64,000 nt of DNA from Roseicyclus sp. (GCA_018401055.1 JAGYLB010000073.1:1-64000), one strand, 5' to 3'; shown: positions 49,252 through 58,287, counted from the stretch's first letter. Notes: generated by a model from the letters alone, not told the origin. Numbers and translations: made by a program.

Positions 49252-50202
49252 ATGCGCGCGCTCCGTTCCATCCCCCCTGCCGTGATCCGCGGTGCCCAGA
49301 TCGCCGTGGCGCTGGCGATGCTGGTGTGGCTCTGGCACGCGGCCGACGGGACCGAGGCCGCGCGCAGGCTGGCGGGCGCCGATCCGACGTGGCTGATCGC
49401 GGCGCTGGCGAGCTTGAGCCTGCAGACCGTGCTCTCGGCGCTGCGCTGGCGGCTGACGGCGGCGCAACTGGGCATCGTGATCGACCGGGGCACTGCGGTG
49501 CGCGAATATTACCTGTCGCAGATCGTCAACCAGACCCTGCCCGGCGGCGTTCTGGGTGATGCGGGCCGCGCCCTCAGGGCGCGGGCGCAGGCGGGGCTGC
49601 TCGCCTCGGGGCAGGCGGTGGTCTTTGAGCGGCTGGCAGGCCAGATCGCCATGTTCGCCGTGATGGCGCTGGCTTTTGGGAGCACACTGGCCGCACCGGG
49701 CGGGCTGATCTGGCCGGGCTGGCTGGCCGCGCTGGCCGCCAGTCTTGTCCTTGCTGGGCTGGCGCTGCCGGTCGTCCTGTGGCTTGCGGCGCGATTGCTG
49801 CCCGGGCGCATCGGGCGCGGCCTTGCCGATCTGGGGCGCGGCTTTGCGAAGGCCGTGACGCACCGGTCGGTGCTGGGGCGGCAACTGGCGCTCAGCCTTG
49901 CCATCGCGCTGGCAAATATCGCGGGTTTCGCCTTTTGCGTCCGCGCCATCGGGGCCGACCTGCCGGTCACGGCGGCGCTGGCGCTGGTGCCGCTGATCTT
50001 GTTCACCATGCTGATCCCGATCACCGTCAGCGGCTGGGGCCTGCGCGAAGGTGCTGCGGCGGCGATCTTGCCGGTCGCGGGCATCGCCGCCGCCGAAGGT
50101 CTGGCCGCCAGTGTCGCCTTCGGCCTCGTCTTTCTGACCTCCAGTCCGCCCGGCGCCGTGGCCCTTGTGCTGGCGCCCACCGCCAAAGCGATGAAATCAT
50201 GA
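49252..50202 (+). CDS. Lysylphosphatidylglycerol synthase TM/UPF0104 (flippase-like) protein
   Basis: 316 residues with seven or eight membrane segments. QIVNQTLPGGVLGDAGRALR is the YbhN/AglD/LPG-synthase-TM signature, and LFTMLIPITVSGWGLREGAA is the second conserved block. The soluble transferase half of MprF is absent. Proteins of this type move lipids or lipid-linked molecules between leaflets or bind glycolipids. The ATG follows the phosphoglycerol-transferase stop by three bases, so it is in the same operon and may handle the lipid donor or by-product. Intact. Confidence 0.83.
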   Translation: MRALRSIPPAVIRGAQIAVALAMLVWLWHAADGTEAARRLAGADPTWLIAALASLSLQTVLSALRWRLTAAQLGIVIDRGTAVREYYLSQIVNQTLPGGVLGDAGRALRARAQAGLLASGQAVVFERLAGQIAMFAVMALAFGSTLAAPGGLIWPGWLAALAASLVLAGLALPVVLWLAARLLPGRIGRGLADLGRGFAKAVTHRSVLGRQLALSLAIALANIAGFAFCVRAIGADLPVTAALALVPLILFTMLIPITVSGWGLREGAAAAILPVAGIAAAEGLAASVAFGLVFLTSSPPGAVALVLAPTAKAMKS

Positions 50203-50294
50203 GCGAAAAGGGCAAACCACCGCGACGAAACGGCCCGCCGCCCTTGCCAAGCCCCCCAGACACCTTAGCCTTGCCGCACGAACAGGAGAACGAC

Positions 50295-51296
50295 ATGACC
50301 CGATATCCGACCCTTACCCGCCGTGGCCTGATGGCCAGTGGCGCTGCAGGCCTTGGCGTTGCCGCCCTTGGCCTGTCCCCGCGGCCCGCACACGCGCAGA
50401 CATCCGTGGCGCTGCAGCTGTCGTGGCTTCATTCCTCGCAATTCGGCGGCAGCTACATCGCGCAAACGCGCGGCTTCTGGGCCGAGGAAGGGCTGGACGT
50501 CGCCCTGTTCCCCGGTGGCCCGAACGCGCCGGTTGAGCCGCCCGTGGTGGCGGGCACGGCGCTGGTGGGCATTTCGGCGGCCGATTACACCGCCGCCGCC
50601 GTGGAACAAGGCGCGCCCTTCAAGATCCTGGGCGTCGCGATGCAGAAGAACCCCTTCGTGATCGCCTCACTGCCAGCCAACCCGGTCAACACGCCCGCCG
50701 ATCTGGTCGGCAAGCGGATCGGCATGGCGCTGGCCAACACGCCGGTGCTGCAGGCGCTGTGCACGCTCAACAATGTCGACATCAACGGCATCGAGATCAT
50801 CCCGACCCAATATTCCGCCCAGCCCATGCTGGCCGGCGAGGTCGATTGCCTCTTGTGCTGGGAAACCGACCTGCCCGTCGCCATGGCCACCCAAGGCATC
50901 GATAGCGTCACCATGCTGATGGCCGATTTCGGCTATGCGCTGCATTCCCAGACCTACATCGCCACCGAGGATAGCCTTGCCAACCGCCGCGCGGAACTGG
51001 TCGGCCTGATGCGGGGCGAGGTGCGCGGCTGGAACGCCTACCGCGAGGATACCGATGCCGCCGCCGCCCTGACGCTCGAGATGTTCCCCGACGCGGGCCT
51101 CGACCTGCCGACGCAAGCCCTGCAGGCCGCGCGTCAGGTACCGCTGATGTTCTCGGATCTGACGGATGCCAACGGCTTTGGCTGGTGGACCGACGAGACC
51201 GTGGCCGCCAATATCGAAACCCTTGCGCTTCTGGGGCGGACGGTGACGCCCGACCTGTGGGACCGCTCCATCCTCGAAGAGGTTCATGGCGCCTGA
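50295..51296 (+). CDS. ABC transporter substrate-binding protein (NMT1/SsuA-like, Tat signal)
   Basis: 333 residues from ATG 50295 behind AACAGGAGAACGAC. A twin-arginine signal (TRRGLMASGAAGLGVAALGL) is followed by VALQLSWLHSSQFGGSYIAQ, RGFWAEEGLDVALFPGG, LVGISAADYTAAAVEQG and DCLLCWETDLPVAM, the NMT1/ThiY pattern. Members bind thiamine precursors, sulfonates, nitrate or riboflavin-like compounds; the ligand here is not clear. The stop overlaps the ATPase start by 11 bases. Export through Tat suggests a folded, possibly cofactor-containing or fast-folding protein. Confidence 0.87.
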   Translation: MTRYPTLTRRGLMASGAAGLGVAALGLSPRPAHAQTSVALQLSWLHSSQFGGSYIAQTRGFWAEEGLDVALFPGGPNAPVEPPVVAGTALVGISAADYTAAAVEQGAPFKILGVAMQKNPFVIASLPANPVNTPADLVGKRIGMALANTPVLQALCTLNNVDINGIEIIPTQYSAQPMLAGEVDCLLCWETDLPVAMATQGIDSVTMLMADFGYALHSQTYIATEDSLANRRAELVGLMRGEVRGWNAYREDTDAAAALTLEMFPDAGLDLPTQALQAARQVPLMFSDLTDANGFGWWTDETVAANIETLALLGRTVTPDLWDRSILEEVHGA

Positions 51297-52085
51297 CACA
51301 AGCGCCCCCCCCGGCGTGATCTGCGCCGGGCTGGGCAAGACATGGCCGGGCGGCGTGGAGGCCGTCCGGCCGACGGACATCCAGTTCGCGGCGGGTCAGA
51401 CCACCGCACTTGTCGGGGCCTCGGGTTGCGGCAAATCCACATTGCTGCGCATGATCGCAGGGCTAGAGACGCCCAGCGCGGGCAGTATCGAGATCGGTGG
51501 CGAGCCGCCCGCCCAGACCTTGCGAAAGGCGGGCCTGTCGGTCGCCTTTCAGGACCCCTCGCTGCTGCCGTGGCGCAGCGTGCGCGGCAATATCGAGCTG
51601 GCGCTCTCGCTGGCCCGCCGCCCCGTGGACCGCGCCGCCATCGACCAGCTGATCGCGCTGGTGGGGCTGGAGGGATTTGCCGACACGCGCCCCGCGCAAC
51701 TGTCGGGCGGCATGCGCCAGCGCGCGGCCATCGCGCGGGCGCTGGCGACGGAGCCCCGGCTTTTGCTGCTCGATGAACCCTTTGGCGCGGTGGATGAGTT
51801 GACGCGCCAGCAATTGGCCCAAGACCTGCCCCGTCTGTGGGAAGCGCGGGGGACGACCACGATCCTTGTCACTCATTCCGTGACCGAGGCGGTGATGTTG
51901 TCGGACCGGGTCATCGTGCTGTCGCCCCGCCCGGCCGAGATGGTGGCCGACATCACCATCGACCTGCCCCGCCCCCGCGCGCCCGAGGATGCCCGCAAAC
52001 CGGGCTTCACCGCGCATGTCGATGCGGTCTTCGCCGCGTTCTCAGGCCGGCAGCGCTGCGCGACCGGCCGCTGGCCGCCCAGTGA
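51286..52085 (+). CDS. ABC transporter ATP-binding protein (one frameshift at the end)
   Basis: About 266 residues. Walker A GASGCGKSTLLRMIAGL (residues 44-60), Q-loop AFQDPSLLPWRS, signature LSGGMRQRAAIARALATEPR, Walker B LLLLDEPFGAVDELTRQ, H-loop ILVTHSVTEAVMLSD. The nitrate/sulfonate/taurine subfamily pattern fits the binding protein. Near 52047 a frame change is needed to end at TGA 52083-52085 (ALRDRPLAAQ), which then overlaps the permease GTG as GTGA. Without it the frame runs on through the permease gene and makes no sense. Confidence 0.88.
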
Positions 52086-53665
52086 GCGCGGTCGCAGGCT
52101 ACGCCGCCCCGGCCACGAGCGGCACGGGGCGCGGCACGGCCATAGGGCTGGTGCTGGTGCTCTTTGGCTGGGAACTGGCGGCGCGCGCCTTGGTGGGGCC
52201 TTCTGTTCTGGCCGCCCCCTCGCAGGTTCTGTCGTGGCTGATCGAGAACCGCGGCCTGATGGTGGCGCGCGCTGGCCGAGACGCTGGGCAATGCGGCGGC
52301 AGGATTCGTGCTGGGCAATCTGGCGGCGCTGGTTCTGGCGGGCATCGCTTTGGCCTTTCCGGGCCAGCCAGCGCATCGTGACGGGCGTGGCGCTGGTGGT
52401 GTTTTGCTTGCCGCTGGTGGCGACCGGCCGATCCTGCGCGTCATCTTTGGCCCCGGCGACGGGCCGCAGATCGTGCTGGCAGCCCTTGCCGTCTATTACA
52501 CCACGCTGATCCCGCTGCTCGTTGGGATGCGCGCGGCCCCGCCACATGGTTCGACCTGATCGCCAGCTACGGGCGGGGCCGGGTCGCGGCACTGATCCAT
52601 GTGCGGTTGATGGCGTCGCTGCCCTATCTGTTCGCGGGCTTGCAGATAGCGGCCCCTGCCGCTTTTCTGGGTGCAATGGTGGGGGAGTTCACCGGAGCCG
52701 AACGCGGCATGGGCGTGCTGACCATCCGCGCCATGCGGGCGCTGGATGTCGACATGACATGGGCGCTGGCGAGCGTGGCCACGGCGGTGGCGGTGGCGGC
52801 CTATCTGGCCGTGGGCGCCATGGCGCGCCGCGTGCTGAAAGACGCGCCTCCGATCATCCTTGCGCCGCCCCGCGCCGAGGGGGCCGAGGCCGGGATCGGC
52901 CAGTTGCCGCTTTCGCTGGTGGCCGTCGCGGCGGCGATCCTTGGGCTGTGGTGGGGCCATCGCGGTCTTCGATCTGAACCCGTTCTTTGCCAAGGGACCG
53001 CAAGATGTGGCCCGTGCGCTCATCTGGGCCCCGAATGCCGAAGCCACCCGCGCCAGCCTTGGCGCGGCGCTGGCCGAGACGACGGTGTTCCTGCTGCCCG
53101 ATACCTTGCGGGCCTTGCGGCGGGCGCCGGTCTTGCGATCCTCTTTGTGCTGGCCCCGGCGGTCGCAGGCACGGCCATGCCGCTGGCCATCGCGCTGCGC
53201 TCGGTGCCCATCGTGACCACCGCACCGCTGATCGTGCTCATGCTGGGGCGGGGCGCTACGGGCACCATCGTGCTGGTGGCCGTCATGGTGTTCTTTCCCA
53301 CGCTGGTCGCCTGCATTCACGGGCTGAAACAGGCGCCCGGGCAGGTGATCGATGTCTTCGACAGCTATGCCGCGGGGCGTTTGCAGCGTCTGATCCGGGT
53401 GCGCATCCCCGCAATGCTGCCTGCCTTTTTCGCCGCTGCGCGCATGGGGGTTCCGGCTTCGGTTCTGGCGGTTACCGTGGTGGAATGGCTGGCGACCGGC
53501 GCGGGGCTGGGCAGTTTGATGGCGATCTCGGCCTCGGTTTCGGATTACAACATGCTCTGGAGCGCCGTGGCCCTGACCGCCGGACTGTCTGCGCTGGGCT
53601 ATGCCGGCGTCGGACTGATCGAGGCGCGCATCTTGCGGATCTATGCCCCGGAGCAACTGACATGA
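52082..53665 (+). CDS. Fused tandem ABC permease (several frameshifts)
   Basis: About 527 residues containing two BPD-type permease domains in one chain. GTG 52082; half 1 has GLVLVLFGWELAARALVGPS, VFCLPLVATG, FDLIASYGRGRVAALIHVRL (EAA loop) and AAFLGAMVGEFTGAERGMGV. Half 2 has ALAIALRSVPIVTTAPLIVL-like LRSVPIVTTAPLIVLMLGRG, IDVFDSYAAGRLQRLIRVRI (second EAA loop) and VPASVLAVTVVEWLATGAGL. Frames change near 52270, 52355, 52420, 52540, 52960 and 53090-53120. Single-domain permeases are the norm for NMT1-type importers, so the fusion is unusual. Stop overlaps the next ATG (ATGA). Confidence 0.8.
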
Positions 53666-54714
53666 CCCTGCGCGCCACGGCCTTTGCCATTCCCGGCGAT
53701 ATCGAGACGCTGACGGGGGGCTACATCTACGAGCGTCGCCTGCTGGAAGGATTGCGCGCTCAAAGGCGCGACGTGGATCACATCCCGCTCGGCTCCTCCT
53801 TCCCGGTTCCGACAGCGGGTGACATGGCCGATGCGGCCGCCCGCCTGCGCGCCATCGAGCCCACGCGCGCGCTGATCCTCGACGGGCTGGTCTTCGGCTC
53901 CATCGACACCGCCCTGCTGGCCGCCCTGCCGATGCCCGTGGTGGCGATGCTGCACCATCCGCTGGCCCATGAAAGCGGGCTGGAGCCCGCCCTGCGCGAC
54001 CACCTCTACAAAACCGAACGCGACAACCTGCGCCACGCCGCCCATGTTCTGGTGCCAAGCCCGCACACGAAGGCGCTGCTGGTGTCGGATTATGGCGTGG
54101 CCCCCACCCGCATCACCATCGCGCGCCCCGGCACCGACAAGCCACTGGGCTAGATGCCGCCCGCCGATCCGCCGCTGATCCTGTCCGTGGGCATCCAGCA
54201 TCCGCGCAAAGGGCATGACATCTTGCTGCGCGCGCTGGCGCTTCTGCCGCCCGGCGGCTGGCAGGCGATGATCGTGGGCACGCGCTATGACGCGGGCCAT
54301 GCCGCGATGCTGGACCGGTTGCATGCCGATCTGGATCTTGGCGACCGGGTGCGGCTGGCGGGCCGCCTGCCCGGCGACGATCTGGGCCGCGCCTATGCGC
54401 AGGCCAGCGTCTTTGCTCTCGCCACCCGCTACGAGGGCTATGGCATCGTCTTCGACGAGGCGATGGCCCATGGCCTGCCGATCGTGACCTGCGCCACGGG
54501 TGCGGTGCCCGACACCGTGGCCAAGGGCGCTGGGGCTGCTGGTGGCGCCTGACGACGCGCCCGCCTTTGCCGAAGCCTTGGCCCGCGTGCTGTCGGACGT
54601 TGCATTGCGCAAAAGCATGGCCGCAGCCTCGGCGCAGGCCGTAGCGCGGCGTTGCCCGGATGGGCGGATACCGCGCGGATCGCGGGCGCGGTGTTGGATG
54701 CACTGCCCGGCTGA
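53662..54714 (+). CDS. Glycosyltransferase family 4 (one in-frame stop, one frameshift)
   Basis: About 350 residues. The N-terminal domain from ATG 53662 has FAIPGDIETLTGGYIYERRL, MPVVAMLHHPLAHESGL and VPSPHTKALLVSDYG. An in-frame TAG at 54151-54153 follows GTDKPLG, and the same frame continues directly with PPLILSVGIQHPRKGHDILL, LFALATRYEGYGIVFDEAMA-like VFALATRYEGYGIVFDEAMA and GLPIVTCATGAVPDTV. Near 54530 it shifts to GLLVAPDDAPAFAEALARVL, then shifts again to WADTARIAGAVLDALPG with TGA at 54712-54714. Coupled to the ABC permease by ATGA, an odd partnership. Whether it is a real pseudogene or poor sequence is open. Confidence 0.75.
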
Positions 54715-55213
54715 CAGAATCGCGAGGACAACCTGCGATTGTCCCGAAACCGCCTGCGCCGTGATCCTTGCCGTGGTAAAGAGCGCCTGAAAATAGGGCA
54801 CCCGCGAAATCTTGAGGCGTGACAGCCGGTTGCCCCTTCCCTCGCGCCGCACTGCCGCGCAACCTGAATTCAGTCAGACGGCATCGCGTTTCTCCTCCCT
54901 TCCTTCCCGCGCTGTCCGGATGATGAGAAAACCCTGCTGGCGGCCCGCCTCCTCGTCTCTCTTCCACATGGTCGGGTCGCCAGCTTTTTTCACCGGAACA
55001 TAGCTGGTGGCGGGACGCAGCGCGGGTGATCGGGTCGCATCCGAACACCCGTCCGTGTTGCGGCCGATCCACCATCGTCCGATGGCAAACCCCACCCCCC
55101 AAGATGTCACCCGCTGGCCGCCCGCCACAGTCCCGCCACATTTCCGGTCCGTATCGGCCACATTTCACCGGCAGGCTTTCGCGATCACAGGCAAAAGACA
55201 GGGGAACCCCGCC
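54715..55213. other. Region without a convincing gene
   Basis: 499 bp between the glycosyltransferase stop and the first short peptide gene. A 95-codon minus-strand frame (54874-55161, starting MADTDRKCGGTVAGG) exists, but it has no recognisable domain and no good ribosome site, and is listed here only as a possibility. The last part carries the ribosome site AGGGGA (about 55199-55204) of the peptide gene at 55214. No terminator or repeat was seen. Confidence 0.5.
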
Positions 55214-55328
55214 ATGCCGAAGCAGTCCGAACGCTGCACCCGCCTCTGCCCCTGCCCCGGCCAAAGGGGCGAAGCCAGAACCGATGCCGCCCGCACCGAT
55301 CCGCTTCAAGGATTGGGCCAGCATCTGA
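55214..55328 (+). CDS. Short peptide gene 1 ending in RFKDWASI (one frameshift)
   Basis: ATG 55214 has a good ribosome site (ACAGGGGAA, about seven bases away). MPKQS is followed by a one-base frame problem near 55229-55233, after which the chain is Ala/Pro/Lys-rich (AAPASAPAPAKGAKPEPMPP) and ends APIRFKDWASI with TGA at 55326-55328. The repaired peptide has about 37 residues. The last eight residues match those of peptide 2 (57230-57418), which ends RFTDWASI, with synonymous differences in the codons, so the ending is conserved at the protein level. No signal peptide is visible. TfoX-C gene starts 12 bases downstream. Function unknown. Confidence 0.6.
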
Positions 55329-55340
55329 TAGCTTGCGGTC

Positions 55341-55700
55341 ATGACCGACCCGCAAACGCCAACCGACGACAGCGACCCCGTGACCGCAATCCGCCACATC
55401 GGCCCGGCTCAGGCCGAGGCGATGGCGCGCGCGGGCATCCCCACAGCGACGGCCCTGCGCCAGATAGGTGCGGATGCCGCCTATCGCGCCATGGTGAAGG
55501 CCGGGACCCAGCCCCATTTCATCGGCTATTACGCGCTGCACATGGCGTTGCAGGGCCGCCCGTGGAACGACTGCAAGGGCGATGAAAAGACCGCGCTACG
55601 GGCCCGGTTCGACGCCCTGAAGGCCGATCTTGCCGACACAGGCGGCGATGGCGCGCTTGAACGGTTTCTGGACCAGATCGGCACCGGAAGACGGCGCTGA
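55341..55700 (+). CDS. TfoX/Sxy C-terminal-domain protein
   Basis: 119 residues. AIRHIGPAQAEAMARAGIPT, ALRQIGADAAYRAMVKAGTQ and YALHMALQGRPWNDCKGDEK form the helix-hairpin-helix-like TfoX C-terminal domain, found alone here without the N-terminal TfoX half. In gamma-proteobacteria TfoX/Sxy controls competence; stand-alone C-terminal domains have no settled role. It directly follows peptide gene 1 (12 bp) and precedes the di-haem peroxidase (181 bp). Intact. Confidence 0.8.
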   Translation: MTDPQTPTDDSDPVTAIRHIGPAQAEAMARAGIPTATALRQIGADAAYRAMVKAGTQPHFIGYYALHMALQGRPWNDCKGDEKTALRARFDALKADLADTGGDGALERFLDQIGTGRRR

Positions 55701-55881
55701 AACAGCAGTCGAGGGGGGCAAGCCGACGTGGCGCCAAAGGGCGACAGGCTGCCGCACCGTGCCGGATCGAAACCGCCTGAAATCTTGATCCACGTCAATT
55801 ATTTCGCGCCGGAAATCGGCCATGTCTGGAACTGTTCCAATTCCGGACGAAAGACGACGTGTTAGTATCGGAGACCTGATC

Positions 55882-56922
55882 ATGAGACATCTCACCCTGA
55901 CAGCCACAGTCGCCCTGGCGACCGCGATCGCGGGACCGGCGCTGGCAAATGATGAGCTTCGGTCCTATGCCAACGACCTGTTCGACCCGATCCCGCTGAC
56001 CACGCCCGATCTGCCCAACAACATCATCACCCGCCCGCGCGTCGATCTGGGCGCGATGCTGTTCTTCGATCCGCGCATGTCGCGGTCGGGGCTGTTCTCG
56101 TGCCAAACCTGCCACAACGTGGGCCTTGGCGGTGTCGACGGGCTCCAGACCTCGATCGGCCATGGCTGGCAACAGGGTCCGCGAAATTCGCCCACCATGT
56201 ACAACGCGGTCTTCAACATCGCGCAATTCTGGGATGGCCGGGCCGCCAACCTTGCCGAACAGGCGATGGGCCCGGTGCAGGCGGGTGTCGAGATGAACAA
56301 CACGCCCGAACGTCTGATCGAGACGCTGAATTCGATGCAGGGCTATGTCGATGCCTTCGCCGAAGCCTTCCCCGGTGAGGCTGACCCGATCACCTTCGAG
56401 AATTTCGCGCTGGCCGTCGAGGCTTTCCAAGCCACGCTGACCACGCCCAACTCGCGCTTCGACCAGTTCCTGAACGGCGCCGACACGCTGACCGAACAAG
56501 AAATCCGCGGCCTGAACGCCTTCATCGACCAAGGCTGCGCCGCGTGTCATGCGGGCGTCAACATGGGCGGGCAAGATTACTATCCGTTCGGTCTTGTGGA
56601 ACGCCCCGGCGGCGCCGTGCTGCCCGAAGGCGACCGCGGTCGCTTTACCGTCACGGAAACGGCTGCGGATGATTACGTCTTCCGCGCTGCGCCTTTGCGC
56701 AACATCGAACTGACCGCCCCCTATTTCCACTCGGGCGTGGTCTGGTCGCTGGAAGAAGCGGTCGCCGTGATGGGCGTGTCGCAGCTGGGGGCCGATCTGA
56801 GCGAGCAAGAGGTCGAGGATATCGCGGCCTTCTTGCGGACGCTGACGGGCGAGATCCCGCAGGTCGTGCACCCGACGCTGCCGCCCAGCACCAACACGAC
56901 GCCGCGCCCCGAACCCATGTAG
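55882..56922 (+). CDS. Di-haem cytochrome c peroxidase (CCP/MauG superfamily)
   Basis: 346 residues from ATG 55882 (ribosome site GGAGACC). Sec signal (LTLTATVALATAIAGPALAN), then haem-binding CQTCH (74-78) and CAACH (219-223). GHGWQQGPRNSPTMYNAVFN, WDGRAANLAEQAMGPVQAGV and APLRNIELTAPYFHSGVVW are the classical bacterial peroxidase motifs, and LSEQEVEDIAAFLRTLTGEI ends the fold. Periplasmic reduction of H2O2 is the default role, but the same superfamily includes MauG and MbnH, which oxidise Trp in partner proteins. It lies between two short genes whose peptides end in a conserved Trp-containing tail. Terminator-like hairpin follows at 57043. Confidence 0.9.
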   Translation: MRHLTLTATVALATAIAGPALANDELRSYANDLFDPIPLTTPDLPNNIITRPRVDLGAMLFFDPRMSRSGLFSCQTCHNVGLGGVDGLQTSIGHGWQQGPRNSPTMYNAVFNIAQFWDGRAANLAEQAMGPVQAGVEMNNTPERLIETLNSMQGYVDAFAEAFPGEADPITFENFALAVEAFQATLTTPNSRFDQFLNGADTLTEQEIRGLNAFIDQGCAACHAGVNMGGQDYYPFGLVERPGGAVLPEGDRGRFTVTETAADDYVFRAAPLRNIELTAPYFHSGVVWSLEEAVAVMGVSQLGADLSEQEVEDIAAFLRTLTGEIPQVVHPTLPPSTNTTPRPEPM

Positions 56923-57042
56923 GGCCGGCCACAGGGTTTCGGCGCCCCGCCCCTCCGACCCCATCCTCCCGGTGGGTCATGGGCAGGCGCCGGACAGGGG
57001 ACGCGGGCTTACCTCCCTTTGACCGCGACCCCGCCAGATGCG

Positions 57043-57070
57043 AAGGGCCGCCCCCTTGGGCGGCCCTTTT
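57043..57070 (+). terminator. Rho-independent terminator after the peroxidase gene
   Basis: AAGGGCCGCCC (57043-57053) pairs with GGGCGGCCCTT (57058-57068) around a four-base loop, followed by TTTT. The stem is GC-rich and 11 bp long. It lies 121 bp beyond the peroxidase stop and 160 bp before peptide gene 2, so peptide 2 is probably transcribed separately. Confidence 0.8.
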
Positions 57071-57229
57071 CGCGTCTTGCAGGCGACAGTTTGCCGATGC
57101 CGCACCGGCATTGGGCAAGGGCCGCAGTTTGGTGCTTGACGGATGGATCGGCTTGGCGCACTGCCCCGCCTGCCCGCGCAACGTCGCAGGGCTTGAGCAG
57201 ACCCGCAGCACACCAGATCAGGCACAGAC

Positions 57230-57418
57230 ATGAACACCCCACGACCCGGCGCGCAAATCGGCGCGACCCAATCCTCTCAGGCGCAGGTTCAGAGTGGCAC
57301 CGGTGCCACCCCGACCCAACGGGGCAGCCAGCAGGCGGGTGCAGGCCAGATCCAGCAGACAGGCGCGAACGGCGCACAGACGCCCAAGACGCGCTTCACC
57401 GACTGGGCCAGCATCTGA
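57230..57418 (+). CDS. Short peptide gene 2 ending in RFTDWASI
   Basis: 62 residues, intact: MNTPRPGAQIGATQSSQAQV, then Gln/Gly/Thr/Ala-rich low-complexity sequence, then AQTPKTRFTDWASI and TGA at 57416-57418. Only the C-terminal eight residues are shared with peptide 1, and they are encoded with partly different codons. There is no signal peptide, no hydrophobic segment and no Cys. Converges with the response regulator gene (27 bp). The design, a variable disordered body with a fixed tail, suggests a recognition or docking tail, a degron or a modification site. I do not recognise the family. Confidence 0.65.
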   Translation: MNTPRPGAQIGATQSSQAQVQSGTGATPTQRGSQQAGAGQIQQTGANGAQTPKTRFTDWASI

Positions 57419-57445
57419 CAGCGGCGGCGCCGCGTCACGGGCGCG

Positions 57446-58084
57446 TCAGATCAGGGCGCGCTCGCGGCTGATCATCACAGCATGGGCACGGTTGCGCGCC
57501 TCCAGCTTGCGGCAGATGGCGCGCATGTGCATTTTCACCGAGACCTCGCTGATCGCCATGTCGCGCGCGATTTCCTTGTTGGTCAGCCCCTCGGCGGCGC
57601 GGCTCAGGACGAAATGCTCCTTTTCCGACAGGGGCGTATCGCCTCCGCCCGCCGCCGCCTTGCTGTCGACACCCTGCATCGGCACGAAGATCTGGCCCGA
57701 GGCGATCAACTGGATCACGCTGAGCAGCGATTGCAGCGGCATCGTCTTGGGGATCAGGCCGCGCACCCCGAACTCCAACGCACTGTTGAGGAAATGCCGG
57801 TCCACCTGACCGGTGAACAACACGACCCGCGCAGCTCCCGCCTTGTCGACCACGTTCTTCACGCTCGACAACCCGTTCATACCCGGCATCTTCAGATCCA
57901 GCAGCACCACATCATAGCCGCCACCCTGAAGGGCGGACATCGTGGTCTCGTAGGTTTCCGCGATGCTGACGGTATATCCCGCCGAGGTACGGAGAAGGTT
58001 TCCGACCGCCTCGCCCAGCAGGCGATGGTCATCGCCGATCAGGACGGTCAGGCTTTCTGCGGTATCGGACGACTGTGTCAACAT
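57446..58084 (-). CDS. LuxR/NarL-type response regulator
   Basis: 212 residues. Receiver domain: LTVLIGDDHRLLGEAVGNLL with the acidic pair D18/D19, phospho-acceptor D63 in YDVVLLDLKMPGMNG, Thr/Lys switch in VVLFTGQ and GLIPKTMPL (K113). C-terminal LuxR HTH, residues about 152-205: LSEKEHFVLSRAAEGLTNKE and ISEVSVKMHMRAICRKLEAR. Intact. The upstream region (58085-58367) separates it from the molybdopterin-domain and hybrid kinase genes. It is probably the output partner of that kinase, although the kinase's Hpt domain could feed others. Confidence 0.9.
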   Translation of the reverse strand: MLTQSSDTAESLTVLIGDDHRLLGEAVGNLLRTSAGYTVSIAETYETTMSALQGGGYDVVLLDLKMPGMNGLSSVKNVVDKAGAARVVLFTGQVDRHFLNSALEFGVRGLIPKTMPLQSLLSVIQLIASGQIFVPMQGVDSKAAAGGGDTPLSEKEHFVLSRAAEGLTNKEIARDMAISEVSVKMHMRAICRKLEARNRAHAVMISRERALI

Positions 58085-58287
58085 GGTTCTCGCTTACTCC
58101 AAAGGTCCTGCGCAGACGCCCAAATGATGTTTCCGGAAGTCTGAACGACTATCGGGCATACGTGAGATCGGTCGACCACACCAAAGGCATCTTGACGATA
58201 GTTGCAGCAAAACACTTTAACCTGACAAGCAATCCTTTGCTGCACCGTCTGCGCATGCGGGGTTTGATCCTATCCAAATATACACTT

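Noticed and set aside
47929..49884. A 651-codon open frame on the minus strand, and similar long frames such as 4545-6059 plus, 52496-54058 minus and 12683-13393 plus
   Set aside because: They lie opposite genes with clear motifs, have no recognisable domain and show the His/Arg/Gln/Pro-rich composition of antisense frames in GC-rich DNA.
54874..55161. A 95-codon minus-strand frame (MADTDRKCGG and so on)
   Set aside because: No domain, no good ribosome site and no coupling to a neighbour; kept only as a remark in the gap entry.
55882..56922. Calling the di-haem protein MauG or MbnH outright
   Set aside because: Its motifs are those of classical cytochrome c peroxidase; the Trp-modifying role is only a hypothesis from the flanking peptides.
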